A DNA stretch of 64,000 bases from Candidatus Anammoximicrobium sp. (GCA_012515235.1 JAAYYU010000237.1:1-64000); one strand, 5' to 3'. Counted from the first letter of the stretch, positions 52,472 through 62,125 are shown. The notes: generated by a model from the sequence alone, not told the origin. Numbers and translations: made by a program.

Positions 52472-52875
52472 CGATCGTTCCCTCCCTCTCAAGTCTGGCG
52501 AGGCGGACGGAAGCACGGGGTGACAGAAAGACACGAAAACGCAACCTGTGGCTGGGCAGAAAAAAGCACCGGCTTCTTCGCTGCCCCTCGTCCGCACCAT
52601 GCTTGTCCGCTCCCCCGTCTTTCTGTCGCGTTCCGGCGGCAAACGTTGTTGACCATAACGTGGAGTCTATCTTTCTGTCGCAGCGCTTGCCAGTCCGGAC
52701 GCCGTGCCGTAATCTGAGGCGGCGTCAGGCGTCGCTTCATGGGGCGAACGGAAATCACTTCGCCCCAAGGCGGACCGAAGTCCGCCCCACCATCCGGCGA
52801 GTCGTGCTGGGCGGCACGCGAGTGCGTTGTCCCGGCCGAATTCAAGGGCTATCCGAAAATCGAGTCTCCCATCTC
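52472..52875. other. Intergenic stretch with hairpins
   Basis: 404 bases between divergent genes. GACAGAAAGAC (52522-52532) has an exact inverted partner at 52617-52627. No gene recognised. Hairpins at 52741-52786 are listed separately. The truB promoter must lie to the right. Confidence 0.5.
52741..52786. repeat. Two tandem hairpins before truB
   Basis: GGGGCGAA (52741-52748) pairs with TTCGCCCC (52759-52766). GGCGGAC (52769-52775) pairs with GTCCGCC (52780-52786). They are three bases apart, about 90 bases before truB, and may be another copy of a dispersed hairpin family or part of the truB leader. Confidence 0.65.
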
Positions 52876-53751
52876 ATGTTTGGACTGCTGAACGTCAACA
52901 AACCGTCCGGGATCACGTCGCGCGACGTGGTGAACCGCGTGCAGCGACTGGTGCGCGGCGTCAAGGTTGGCCATGCGGGGACGCTGGACCCGTTGGCGAC
53001 CGGCGTGCTGGTTGTGGCGTTGGGCCCCGCCACGCGGTTGGTGGAATATGTCCAACGGATGCCCAAGACGTACGTCGGCACGTTTTTGCTGGGCCGCGCC
53101 AGCGACACGGAAGACGTCGAAGGCAAGGTCGTCGAACTGGAGAACCCGCCGCGGCCGACCGCCGGCGAGATCGAAGCGGCCTTGCCGCACTTGACGGGCA
53201 TGATCGAGCAGCGGCCCCCCGCCTTTTCGGCGCTCAAGGTTCAGGGACGCCGGGCGTACGAGGTGGCTCGCCGCGGCGGCGCGGTGGAACTCCGGCCGCG
53301 GCCAGTCGAAGTCCACCGGTTGACGCTCGTGCGCTACGCGTACCCCGAATTGCAGCTGGAGGTGTGCTGCGGCTCCGGCACCTACATCCGCTCGCTCGGC
53401 CGCGACGTGGCCCAGGCGTTGGGCACTGCCGCCGTCATGTCGGCGCTGATCAGAACGGCGATCGGCGATTTCCGCATCGAAGAGTCATGCCGGACAGACG
53501 ACCTGACAGCGGAGACGATTCGCGGTCAGCTCCTTCCACCGGGACGAGCGTTGGTGCAGTTGCCGTCGGTCCCGCTGGCCGCCGACGAAATCCGCCGCCT
53601 TGCCGACGGCGTGGCGATTCCCAACCGTTGGCAGCTGAACGCCCCCGAACTGGCGGCCGTCGATGGCCAAGGCCAGCTCATCGCGATCCTCGTCCCCCGC
53701 GGTCGTGATGAACTGGGGCCGTTGCGGAATTTCCCGCGGCCGTTGTCCTGA
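52876..53751 (+). CDS. truB: tRNA pseudouridine55 synthase
   Basis: A 291-residue TruB, which converts U55 to pseudouridine in tRNA. MFGLLNVNKPSGITSRDVVN is the usual N-terminus. GHAGTLDPLATGVL holds the catalytic Asp38. RPPAFSALKVQGRRAYEVAR and CGSGTYIRSLGRDVA are the further TruB motifs. The frame is open 137 codons upstream, but the family start fixes ATG 52876. No infB or rbfA gene is beside it, unlike in many bacteria. Confidence 0.95.
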   Translation: MFGLLNVNKPSGITSRDVVNRVQRLVRGVKVGHAGTLDPLATGVLVVALGPATRLVEYVQRMPKTYVGTFLLGRASDTEDVEGKVVELENPPRPTAGEIEAALPHLTGMIEQRPPAFSALKVQGRRAYEVARRGGAVELRPRPVEVHRLTLVRYAYPELQLEVCCGSGTYIRSLGRDVAQALGTAAVMSALIRTAIGDFRIEESCRTDDLTAETIRGQLLPPGRALVQLPSVPLAADEIRRLADGVAIPNRWQLNAPELAAVDGQGQLIAILVPRGRDELGPLRNFPRPLS

Positions 53752-53781
53752 CTCGGACCGTTCGATCGATCCCAGATCATT

Positions 53782-54711
53782 TCACTCCTTGGGGGCACTC
53801 GGACGGCCGCGGTACCGTTCGCGGGCCTTCTGCAGTTCTTCTTTGCTCAACGAACCGTCGCCGTCGACGTCGGCCCGCATCAGCCCTGGGGCCATCCGTT
53901 CCGGCAGTTCGTCCTTGGTCAGCTTGCCGTCGCCGTTCTTATCCAGGCGTTGGAACAACTCGTCCGCGGAGGGCATGACACCGCCGGGGCCCGCCGCCGA
54001 TAGCTTCTGGCGGGCTGCCGTCAACTCTTCCTTCGTCACCGCGCCGTCGGCATTCGCATCCGCGCGCATCAGGAACGGGGCCATCCGCTCCGGCAGTTCT
54101 TCTTTGATCAGCTTGCCGTCGCCGTTGGCGTCCAGACGCTGGAACATCTCGTCCACGGTAGGCCTGCCGCCGCCGGGGCCGGCCGCCGACAGCTTCTTAC
54201 GGGCTTCGGCCAACTCCTCCTTCGTCACCTCGCCGTCGCCGTTGGCGTCCGCACGCATCAACCGCTCGGCGGCGGACTCCGGCAGTTCGTCCTTGGTCAG
54301 CTTGCCATCGCCGTTTTTGTCCAGTCGCTGGAACATCTGCTCCGGATTGAACGCCGCAGGACCACCCCGTCCGGCTGCGGCGGCTGCCAGTTTTTTGAAG
54401 CTTGCCTCCAATTCCGCCTTGCTGATCGCGCCGTCTCCGTCGGCGTCTGCTTGCTGCAAGCGTTCGGCGCGGCCGGCCGGCAGTTCGTCCTTCGTGAGTT
54501 GGCCGTCGGCGTTCTTGTCCAGCTGTTGAAAAACCCGCTCGGCGGACGGCATTTTGGCCGAGGCACCTGGGCTGCCGGGTCCGCCGGGGCGACCGGGACC
54601 GCCCTGCCCGACTCCCGGACCGCGGCCCTGCGCGTAGGCCTGGTCTCCGGCGATCAACATCAGCCCGGCGGTGAGGACAAAGCCAATCGAAGCGAATCTG
54701 GATCGAAGCAT
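53782..54711 (-). CDS. Exported EF-hand protein with eight calcium loops
   Basis: A 309-residue protein with a signal peptide (about 1-27), a Gly/Pro-rich stretch, then eight EF-hand loops in four near-identical pairs. Examples are DKNADGQLTKDE, DADGDGAISKAE, DKNGDGKLTKDE and DVDGDGSLSKEE. Loops have the D-x-N/D-x-D-G-x-x-x-x-x-E pattern that binds calcium. Spacers such as ARKKLSAAGPGG recur, showing repeated duplication. Such proteins are secreted and common in planctomycetes; role unknown. ATG 54711 has GGGAGAAA upstream. Confidence 0.88.
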   Translation of the reverse strand: MLRSRFASIGFVLTAGLMLIAGDQAYAQGRGPGVGQGGPGRPGGPGSPGASAKMPSAERVFQQLDKNADGQLTKDELPAGRAERLQQADADGDGAISKAELEASFKKLAAAAAGRGGPAAFNPEQMFQRLDKNGDGKLTKDELPESAAERLMRADANGDGEVTKEELAEARKKLSAAGPGGGRPTVDEMFQRLDANGDGKLIKEELPERMAPFLMRADANADGAVTKEELTAARQKLSAAGPGGVMPSADELFQRLDKNGDGKLTKDELPERMAPGLMRADVDGDGSLSKEELQKARERYRGRPSAPKE

Positions 54712-54817
54712 GAATTTCTCCCTGTCGGAATGGAAGTGGAGCGGAACCGTGGTGTTGCGAACGTCGCCGCACACGAACTTGAACCCCGGCGGCCCAGAAA
54801 GGAATCGGCGGATCGCG

Positions 54818-56284
54818 TCATTTTTTTGCCGCCGCGTGGAACAAGCGGGACCGCAAGTCGAACAATCTGTGGTCGCGGCCCACCAGGTAGGGCCGGGCGT
54901 TGCGAATCGCCAGCAGCGAATCATCGCACGAGGCGAACTGGGCCTGGGCAACGCCGCGGGCTTCACCGGCGCTGGGAGGCGAATAGACCGGGCGCCCGCC
55001 GCGAAAGACCGGAATCAACAGATCCTGATGCCCGGCATGAGCGGGCGGCAATTGAGCCAGATCGGACTCCAACGGCACCAACTGCAGCGGGGCGGACAAT
55101 CCGCTGGGTTCGTCGTAGATCACGTCCGCCGCGAAGCGGCCCGCGGCCGTCTGCAAACGGCGGACTTGCAGAATGCCGGGATCGGACGACTTGCTGCCCT
55201 GTTCGGACAGCTTGAGTTTGTACGTCCAGTTTCCGTCCGTATCGCGCAGTGCTGCCAGCTTGTACACGCCGCCCAGCGCCGGCTGATCGTGGGCGGTCAC
55301 CAGTCGCGTGCCGACTCCCCAGACATCGATACAGGCCCCGCTCTGCAACAACAGCTCGATGCGCTCCTCATCCAAATCGCCGCTGGCAACGATCGCCGCT
55401 CCGGGGAACCCGGCCTCGTCCAGCATGCCACGCGCCGTGCGGCTGAGCGTGGCAAAATCGCCTGAATCCAGGCGGATGCCGAGCAGTTGATGCCCGTCGC
55501 GGCGCAAGGCCTCCGCCACAGAAATCGCGTTGCGGACGCCGATCAGGGAGTCGTAGGTGTCCACCAGGAAGATGCAGTTGTCCGGCATGGCCGCTGCGTA
55601 AGCCTGAAACGCCTCGCGTTCTTTGTCAAAGGCCATCACCCAGCTGTGGGCGTGCGTGCCCTTGACGGGGATCCCAAACAGCTTGCCCGCCAGCACGTTG
55701 GAGGTGGCCGCACAGCCGCCGATGTAGGCCGCGCGGCTAGCCGCCAATCCGCCGTCGATGCCCTGAGCCCGCCGCAATCCGAACTCCAGCACCGGCCGCC
55801 CGGCTGCCGCCCGGCAAACGCGCGCCGCCTTGGTCGCGATCAGCGTCTGGAAGTTGATCATGTTCAGCAGCGGCGTTTCGATGATCTGGCTCTGCAGCAA
55901 CGGTCCGCGGACACGGACCAACGGCTCGCCCGCGAACACCATCGTGCCTTCGACGACGGCGTCTACGTCGCAACGGAATTCGAGTTGGCTCAGGTAATGG
56001 ACAAACGCCGGCTCAAACAGGGGCTTGCCGGCTGCGGTCGAGACCGACGCCAAGTACTCAAGATCGTCGGGGGCAAACTTCAGACCGCGGAGGAAATCGA
56101 CGGCATAGCTCAGTCCGCAGGCGACGGCGAATTGACCGCCAAACGGGTGACGCCGAAAGCTCAGATGAAAGACGGCCTCCCGATCCGCCAGGCCTTGTTT
56201 CCAATAGGCGTACGCCATCGTCAGCTGGTAAAGATCCGTCAGCAAAGCCAGTGAATCGCGGTACAGGCTGGGCAAAACAGTCAC
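54818..56284 (-). CDS. pncB: Nicotinate phosphoribosyltransferase
   Basis: A protein of about 488 residues in the NAPRTase family, which makes nicotinate mononucleotide for NAD salvage. LLTDLYQLTMAYAYWKQG is the N-terminal signature. VLEFGLRRAQGIDGGLAAS, KGTHAHSWVMAF, FLVDTYDS and GIRLDSGDFATLS are the substrate and phosphoribosyl-binding motifs. The start is unclear: GTG 56284 matches the family N-terminus; TTG 56338 is also in frame. No strong ribosome site was seen. It ends 106 bases before the EF-hand gene on the same strand. Confidence 0.9.
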   Translation of the reverse strand: MTVLPSLYRDSLALLTDLYQLTMAYAYWKQGLADREAVFHLSFRRHPFGGQFAVACGLSYAVDFLRGLKFAPDDLEYLASVSTAAGKPLFEPAFVHYLSQLEFRCDVDAVVEGTMVFAGEPLVRVRGPLLQSQIIETPLLNMINFQTLIATKAARVCRAAAGRPVLEFGLRRAQGIDGGLAASRAAYIGGCAATSNVLAGKLFGIPVKGTHAHSWVMAFDKEREAFQAYAAAMPDNCIFLVDTYDSLIGVRNAISVAEALRRDGHQLLGIRLDSGDFATLSRTARGMLDEAGFPGAAIVASGDLDEERIELLLQSGACIDVWGVGTRLVTAHDQPALGGVYKLAALRDTDGNWTYKLKLSEQGSKSSDPGILQVRRLQTAAGRFAADVIYDEPSGLSAPLQLVPLESDLAQLPPAHAGHQDLLIPVFRGGRPVYSPPSAGEARGVAQAQFASCDDSLLAIRNARPYLVGRDHRLFDLRSRLFHAAAKK

Positions 56285-56431
56285 GGAAAAGGAAGCCTTT
56301 CGAAATCTGCGCGAAGGAAGTAATGCCTTTCCTGCCAAGCACTTTCGTCATATCCAAGTTCCCTGACGCTTTGACAGCTCAGGCGGCAGTTCCTATTCTT
56401 TGGTTGTACCATTCGGTGGCGAGAAGTCGAG

Positions 56432-56818
56432 ATGCTGCGTTCCCTGCGTCCTGCAAATTGGTTGTCGGTTGTCTTGGCGGTGCTGTGCGCCGTCCAGGGA
56501 ACGAGCCTGGGGACCGCGCATCATCTGTGCTGTGGTCACCCGTCCCACGTACACCACCTGGTGAATTGTCACGGCTGGCACGATGGCTGCGTTCCGAAGG
56601 ACTGGCAGTGGGATCACCGTCATCCGGCCCCGGTTTCGCCTGCCCACGACGCCCACAACTGCTTGGCCTGCCGATACGTCGCCGAGCGCGGTTTGCTGCC
56701 GCGAACCATCCGGGTGGAGGATGTGGCGGTCTTCGTCGAGCCCCTGGGGGCCGTGGCTCCCATGCTGCTGATCGCGGCGGTGTCTTCCAGCTATGACTGC
56801 CGCGCTCCTCCTGTCTGA
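56432..56818 (+). CDS. Small His/Cys-rich exported protein
   Basis: A 128-residue protein with a hydrophobic N-terminus (LSVVLAVLCAVQGTSL) acting as signal or anchor. The middle is rich in His and Cys (HHLCCGHPSHVHHLVNCHGW, then DGC, then AHNCLACRYVAERG). This could bind metals. The pattern C-L-A-C near the end recalls DUF2946-type small proteins, but not firmly. A second hydrophobic stretch lies near the C-terminus. It is followed by the pilin-like gene on the same strand after 123 bases. Confidence 0.6.
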   Translation: MLRSLRPANWLSVVLAVLCAVQGTSLGTAHHLCCGHPSHVHHLVNCHGWHDGCVPKDWQWDHRHPAPVSPAHDAHNCLACRYVAERGLLPRTIRVEDVAVFVEPLGAVAPMLLIAAVSSSYDCRAPPV

Positions 56819-56941
56819 ATCCAGTTCGTCGGAATGATCGGAGGGGACCGTCTGCGCCGGCTTTCTGGGCTGCTGGTCCGACGTTTCTACGACGGCTCGA
56901 ATTCCTTGCTTACCGAGAACTCTACGACGGGAGAATCCGCC

Positions 56942-57778
56942 ATGCGCACCAGGCGTGCGTTGACACTGATCGAATTATTGGTTGGGATCGCCATGATTGG
57001 CCTGTTGGTGGCCCTGCTGCTGCCGGCGATCCAGGCGGCGCGCGAATCCGCTCGCCGCACGCAATGCACGAACCACCTGCGGAACATCGGGGTGGCGCTC
57101 CATCACTTTCACGATGTGCACCGCCATCTGCCGGCCGGTTGGCTGGCCGATGTGGCGGACGGCGAGCCGGGCTGGGGCTGGGGCGCGCAGGTGCTGCACT
57201 TTCTGGAACAGAATGCGCTGTTCGACAGCCAAATCGACTTGAACGCGCACATCGACGAGCCGGAAAACGACGCGGCGCGAGAAACGGTGATCCCCGTTTT
57301 TCTGTGCCCCAGCGACGCCGCCGCAAGCCAGCGGGTGATGCTCACGAGCCTGCATACGCCGTTGTTCGAAGTCGGGCGGTCGAACTACGTGGGCGTGTTT
57401 GGCACGCAGGAAATCGAGGACGACCCCGGCAACGGGGACGGCTCGTTCTTTCATAACAGCTCGATCCGGTTCGCAGACATCCTGGACGGCCAGAGCAATA
57501 CGCTGCTGGTCGGCGAACGTTCGTCACGACACCTCGGCTCCACGTGGGTCGGCATGGTCCACGGGGCGACGGAAGCGATGGCCCGCGTTGTGGGATCGTG
57601 CGACCACGTCCCCAACGATCCGCACTCCCACGCGGAAGATTTTGGCAGCTATCACGCCAGCGGCGCGAACTTCATCCTGGGCGACGCTTCGGTGCGGTTG
57701 ATCGGCAGCGATATCGACCTGGCCGTCTACCACGCCCTGGCCACGCGGGCAGGCCGCGAGCCGGCCGCGAAGTACTAA
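56942..57778 (+). CDS. DUF1559 prepilin-like protein
   Basis: A 278-residue protein with the type IV prepilin-like leader RRALTLIELLVGIAMIGLLV (cleavage before the LIELL helix) followed by LLPAIQAARESARRTQCTNH. This is the start of planctomycete DUF1559 proteins, exported by a type II/IV-like pathway. SNYVGVFG, FADILDGQSNTLLVGERS and HASGANFILGDASVRLI are characteristic of the C-terminal region. These proteins occur in dozens of copies per genome. ATG 56942 starts exactly at the leader. Confidence 0.95.
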   Translation: MRTRRALTLIELLVGIAMIGLLVALLLPAIQAARESARRTQCTNHLRNIGVALHHFHDVHRHLPAGWLADVADGEPGWGWGAQVLHFLEQNALFDSQIDLNAHIDEPENDAARETVIPVFLCPSDAAASQRVMLTSLHTPLFEVGRSNYVGVFGTQEIEDDPGNGDGSFFHNSSIRFADILDGQSNTLLVGERSSRHLGSTWVGMVHGATEAMARVVGSCDHVPNDPHSHAEDFGSYHASGANFILGDASVRLIGSDIDLAVYHALATRAGREPAAKY

Positions 57779-57879
57779 ACCCGAACGCGGCGAAAAACCC
57801 GGCAACCGGTGCACCCGCCGCAATCGGAACCGGGCGGACGTCGCACGGGAACCCGCCCCGGCAGCGGAAGCGAACCGCG

Positions 57880-59220
57880 TCATTTCACCGGGGGCCACAG
57901 GCCCTTGATCGCCTCCAAGGTACGCTCGACCAGAACCTGACCGCCATCGGGGCCGATGCGGCTGCTTTGAATCACCGCGCCGTAGCCGCCGCCGCGCACG
58001 GCCCGCTCGCTGGGCAGATAACCGCCGGAACCGGTCAGTTGGATGACGAAGGTCTGCACGGCGGGACTGCGGGCCTTGATCTGCACGCCGTAGTCGGTGT
58101 ACAGCTCGAAGGTGTTCGTGGCAACGGCCACGTCGCCCAGCCGCAACGCATGCAACTCCATCTTGAAATTTCCCTCGGTGCCCGCCTGTTGCGCTTCGTA
58201 ACGCTCCACCACGCCCTGATGCCAGCGGTAATTCCAACGCTGGGCCGGATCCTCGGCATACCTGGCCGCCTGCTGCCGGGCTTCGGCCGCCTCGGCCTCG
58301 GTCACCTTGCGATAGGGCAACTCGATCTCCTGCACGCCATGCCGCAGCACGGCGTCGCTGCGGATGTCTTGGCGAGCGCCTTGGTAAGCCTCCTCCCAGC
58401 CGGCAACGATGCGGCGGGCAACCTCCTCCAACGGTGTCAGGCCGCGCAGCTTGCGCATCCGCGCTTCGGCCGTCTTGCGGTACATGGGACGCGAGGTCTG
58501 GTCGCCCCCGGCGCCGGCCCAGCCGAGCACGAACAGATCTTTGCCGTGCCGCTGCCGCAGCATCTCACGCACCGGGTGCCAGAAGTCGGCGTGAATCGAC
58601 AGGCCGCCCTCCGCTTCCTGCGAAGGACAGGCAACGTTAATCGCCGTCGCCAAAAGTTGATCCTTCTCGTCCCAGAAGAACAGCACATCCAGATTGTGGT
58701 CTTCGTAGCCTTCGATGCCGCGGAACTCCTGGGTGTTGGTGGCGCCGTACATCCGAGCCGTTCCGTCGGCATACACCGCCCGGCGATTCTGCGGCACGAC
58801 CGCTTGACCCTGGCCCCAACCGACCTTGCCGACACGCCGTTTCTGCCAGGCCTCGACGACGGCCTCCCCGACCCTGCCGATCATGAACTGGACGTACTCC
58901 GCCGGCTTCATGACGCCGCTTTCGGGCAGGGTGTAACGGCCCTCCAGCGTCACCGGGGCGTTGTGCGTGTGCGTGGCGTTGATAATCAGCTTGCCGATCT
59001 CGAAGTCCGGCAACCGGGGCTTCACGTGGTCGCGAACTTTCTCCAGAATGCCCGGCCGGACGCCCACCAAATCCCAGGAGACCATGATCGCCTGGTCCAG
59101 CACCTTGTCCCCGTCGCGGGATTCCACCAGCCGGAAGAACACTTCGGCGAGCGGATGTCCGCGGGCAGCTACCGCGTCTTGGCTGGCTTGCGCCTCACGC
59201 GAACGCAACGGGCCAGCCAC
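57880..59220 (-). CDS. Ceramidase-like exported-family protein, 5'-shortened
   Basis: About 446 residues in the neutral/alkaline ceramidase-like group (IINATHTHNAP, then INVACPSQEAEGGLSIHADF, then WAGAGGDQTSRPM). THTH is the zinc-site region. A normal member begins with a signal peptide and a DITPP-like segment; here the first clear residues are SQDAVAARGHPLAEVFFRL. There is no ATG before Met79 of the open frame and no signal peptide. GTG 59220, overlapping the methylase end by 26 bases, is the best start. The N-terminus was probably lost in a rearrangement, so the product may be non-exported or inactive. Confidence 0.6.
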   Translation of the reverse strand: MAGPLRSREAQASQDAVAARGHPLAEVFFRLVESRDGDKVLDQAIMVSWDLVGVRPGILEKVRDHVKPRLPDFEIGKLIINATHTHNAPVTLEGRYTLPESGVMKPAEYVQFMIGRVGEAVVEAWQKRRVGKVGWGQGQAVVPQNRRAVYADGTARMYGATNTQEFRGIEGYEDHNLDVLFFWDEKDQLLATAINVACPSQEAEGGLSIHADFWHPVREMLRQRHGKDLFVLGWAGAGGDQTSRPMYRKTAEARMRKLRGLTPLEEVARRIVAGWEEAYQGARQDIRSDAVLRHGVQEIELPYRKVTEAEAAEARQQAARYAEDPAQRWNYRWHQGVVERYEAQQAGTEGNFKMELHALRLGDVAVATNTFELYTDYGVQIKARSPAVQTFVIQLTGSGGYLPSERAVRGGGYGAVIQSSRIGPDGGQVLVERTLEAIKGLWPPVK

Positions 59221-61978
59221 CGGCCGCTTGAATGGCGGCGTCAATTTCCCTCGCGGTGCGGATCGTATCGCCGATGGCCGAGACGATTTGGACGCAGGTC
59301 GCCAGATCGCGTTCGGCAAGCGTCCGGCCGCGGCGGTCTTTGAGCCACTTCTGGCACACCTGATAACCGCCGACTTGAAAGTTCCAGATTTCCGCCGGAA
59401 CCGGCGCCAGCCACACGTCGCGCGCGATGCTGATCCTTTCAGACTGATACTTCGGAAAACCGCGGTCCACCCGCGGGACGCCGCGGACCGACCAGGAGGG
59501 CGCTGGTTCGGTTTGCTGGGAGCCGGAGGCGAGCAGCAAGTGCTGGCCGGCCAGCCGTTCGCCCCAGCCAGCCAGCGTGCGGAACAGCGTCGGTCGGCGC
59601 GGCGTCAGGACGCGCGGAAAACCACGCCGCAGTTGCTCCGCGTAGCGAAGGCGGTAGGCCGGCGAGAAGAACAGGGCGTAGCTGTAGTACAACAACTGCA
59701 GCGGCCCGAACGCGTCTTCCCCGGCAACGCCGTCCGGGTGCCAACGCAGGCCCAGTTGGCCGGCCAGCCGAGCGATGACCGCTTCGTCCACGTTCGCTCG
59801 CTGCCGCGTTTCCCCGTGCCCCGCCGCCTCCGAATACAGCGGGAACACGGACTCGCTGCCCCGATTGTCAGAACGAATCAGGCCGTCCAACAGCAACTGG
59901 TCCGTGATCCAGAAGTAGTTGCACGGCTGAGTGGGCGGCATCTGGCGGCGGGCGACAAGCGCCAGATTGCCGGCCCGCTGCAGACAGGGCATGACCTCGC
60001 CCCGCGGCCAGTCGATCATTCCGTCCGACCAGTACACGACGCGCCGATCGAAGGGCCGGTACCAGCACGGCCGGACGTGCTCCTGCCAGTCGGGATCGGC
60101 GGCCACGCGCCGGCGCGCTTCGGCCAACTTCCAGCCGCGGGTGTCGCCGGGCGGATACTTGGCCGAGCGGCTGTGGGTGAAGTAGCGCCGCCGGATGTCG
60201 TCGTCGGGAACACGCAAATCGCGGAACTCGGCCATCCGCTCCAGCAGTTCTTCCCGCGCAAAGGCGACCACAAAACCGTCTCGGGCCGTTACGGGCGCAG
60301 TGACCTTCACCGGCATCAGCTCGGCGAGACTTGGCCCGGCAGCGTACTCGCCGGCCGCCGCCTCGGTCCGCGGCAGGAACAAGTAGTCCGGGCCGGCGGG
60401 ATGCATGACTTGCAGCGCCAACACCGCTCCAGGGTCGCCCGAATCAGGCTGGCGCGCCGCCTCGTCCAGCGAGTTCAGCTTGTCTTCGGCGTTCCCCCAC
60501 AACTCCCCGTGACTTCGGCGGCTGCCGACGCCTTCGCCCGGCGGCCGCCGCAGCAGGCCGATCGCGGTTCCTTGCTCGATCCCAAACACGTTTTCGTCCG
60601 CTTGGCCATCGGGCGAACGTTCCTTCTTCTTCCGGTTCCCGTGCAAGTCGATCACCGTCAGACGGGGAAACGTGGTCAGCAACTGCCGGCGGACTCCGCG
60701 AAACGTGGGATTGTCGAGGTAGCCGTGGTTGGTCACAAAACCGACGACGCCGCACCCTGACGTTTCGATTTTCCAGTGGGCGTAACGGAGGAACTTCACA
60801 TAGTCGTCTTGCAGCCATGTCTTGCGCTCGCCCAGGGGCCGCCCGTCGACTTCGAAATAATTGCACCAGCGTTGCCGGCCGCCCTCGCGGCCGCGGAGCA
60901 GATCCACGATCCAGCGGCCGTGCTGCTGCGAAATCCCGGAAAACGGCGGGTTGCCGACAATCACCGTGAACGGAGTCCGGCAGGCCAGATCGCGGCCCGT
61001 GGCTGCGGCCCGGAGAAGACGTTCGCAGTCTTCGCTCTCGCCAAACAACGACCGCTGCCGCGTTCCGGGGCCCGCCAGGGTATTCGCCAGGTAGATTTCC
61101 AGCCGTGACGGGCGCGTGAAGGAGAACCCGGTGTCCGCCAGGGTGGCAACCAACTGCAAGGTAGCGACCACGCACGCAGGCAACATCAACTCCAGTCCGC
61201 CCAAGCGTGGCAACAGCCGGCTCGCCGCGTGCTCGTCCCAACGGCGCGCCACGCGGCCGGCGTCGTCACCCTCCGCCGTCCACTTCGCCGTCCGGCGGGC
61301 ATGCACCAGCTTGATCGCCTCGGCCAAGAAGACGCCGGTGCCCAAGGCCGGATCGAGAACCCGGACGAAAGGCTCGCCGGGCCGCACCGTCGCGGGCGGC
61401 GTCAACGACGGAAAACGCTCCGACAACTCGTCCCAAGTGGCTTCGTCCGCCAGACCATCGGCCAGACCAAACTCTTCGACCAGGCAGCGATCTACTTGGC
61501 TGAGGATGTAGCGGGCCATCGGCGGCGGTGTGTAGAAAACGCCGTGCCGCTTTCTGCGGCCTCGGTCGTGGCGGGCCAGGAACTCCTCGTAAAAGGCCAG
61601 GATCGGGTCGGACTGGCCCGACGACTGGCTCGCCAAGCCGGCGGACGAGGCCAACCGCGCCGACCGCGCGAAGGATTCTTCGATCAGCGCCTGCCACAGC
61701 GGATTGGCGTGGCTGAGCACCCAACGCCGCACGTTGTCGCGCTGAAACAGAGGACCGGCCAACGCCACGACGGCCGCGCCGCAAGAAACCGCTTGGGCGC
61801 ACAGATCGGCGAACTCCGCATCCGGCAACTCCGTTTCCGTCGCGGCGCCGACCGCCGCCGCCAGCGACCGCCAACGGTCCTGCTCAGCGCCCGAACAAAG
61901 CCGCTGCAAGAACTGGGGCTGTAGCTCGGCTGCCCGTTGAAGCGCCTGTCCGACAAGGGAATGCCCGGTGCGAGTCAC
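59195..61978 (-). CDS. Type ISP/Eco57I-like adenine methyltransferase with specificity region
   Basis: A 927-residue N6-adenine DNA methyltransferase. GVFYTP (146-151) precedes motif I VLDPALGTGVF (207-217); motif IV is NPPF (343-346), so adenine is the target. VVGFVTNHGYLDNPTFRG and WYRPFDRRVVYWS are typical of the region joining methylase and target recognition in type ISP (LlaBIII-like) enzymes. The N-terminal nuclease and helicase of full type ISP proteins are absent, so this is an orphan methylase or part of a split system. GTG is the start. No restriction gene is beside it. Confidence 0.8.
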   Translation of the reverse strand: MTRTGHSLVGQALQRAAELQPQFLQRLCSGAEQDRWRSLAAAVGAATETELPDAEFADLCAQAVSCGAAVVALAGPLFQRDNVRRWVLSHANPLWQALIEESFARSARLASSAGLASQSSGQSDPILAFYEEFLARHDRGRRKRHGVFYTPPPMARYILSQVDRCLVEEFGLADGLADEATWDELSERFPSLTPPATVRPGEPFVRVLDPALGTGVFLAEAIKLVHARRTAKWTAEGDDAGRVARRWDEHAASRLLPRLGGLELMLPACVVATLQLVATLADTGFSFTRPSRLEIYLANTLAGPGTRQRSLFGESEDCERLLRAAATGRDLACRTPFTVIVGNPPFSGISQQHGRWIVDLLRGREGGRQRWCNYFEVDGRPLGERKTWLQDDYVKFLRYAHWKIETSGCGVVGFVTNHGYLDNPTFRGVRRQLLTTFPRLTVIDLHGNRKKKERSPDGQADENVFGIEQGTAIGLLRRPPGEGVGSRRSHGELWGNAEDKLNSLDEAARQPDSGDPGAVLALQVMHPAGPDYLFLPRTEAAAGEYAAGPSLAELMPVKVTAPVTARDGFVVAFAREELLERMAEFRDLRVPDDDIRRRYFTHSRSAKYPPGDTRGWKLAEARRRVAADPDWQEHVRPCWYRPFDRRVVYWSDGMIDWPRGEVMPCLQRAGNLALVARRQMPPTQPCNYFWITDQLLLDGLIRSDNRGSESVFPLYSEAAGHGETRQRANVDEAVIARLAGQLGLRWHPDGVAGEDAFGPLQLLYYSYALFFSPAYRLRYAEQLRRGFPRVLTPRRPTLFRTLAGWGERLAGQHLLLASGSQQTEPAPSWSVRGVPRVDRGFPKYQSERISIARDVWLAPVPAEIWNFQVGGYQVCQKWLKDRRGRTLAERDLATCVQIVSAIGDTIRTAREIDAAIQAAGGWPVAFA

Positions 61979-62125
61979 GGCACAACACGCTGCTGCGAGA
62001 AAGCGAAGGAGTCGCCTTCGAAAAACACCGCGCAGGACCAGCTGACGGAATCCGAATCGCAGCGGATTATACGGTGCGCGGCTGGCGCTGCCACCCGCCC
62101 GACGCGCCGGCGAGCAGTTCCGGAA

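Noticed and set aside
52465-52875. Upstream extension of truB by 137 codons
   Set aside because: The family start at MFGLLNVNKPSG fixes the ATG at 52876; the upstream part has no protein-like character and lies over hairpins.
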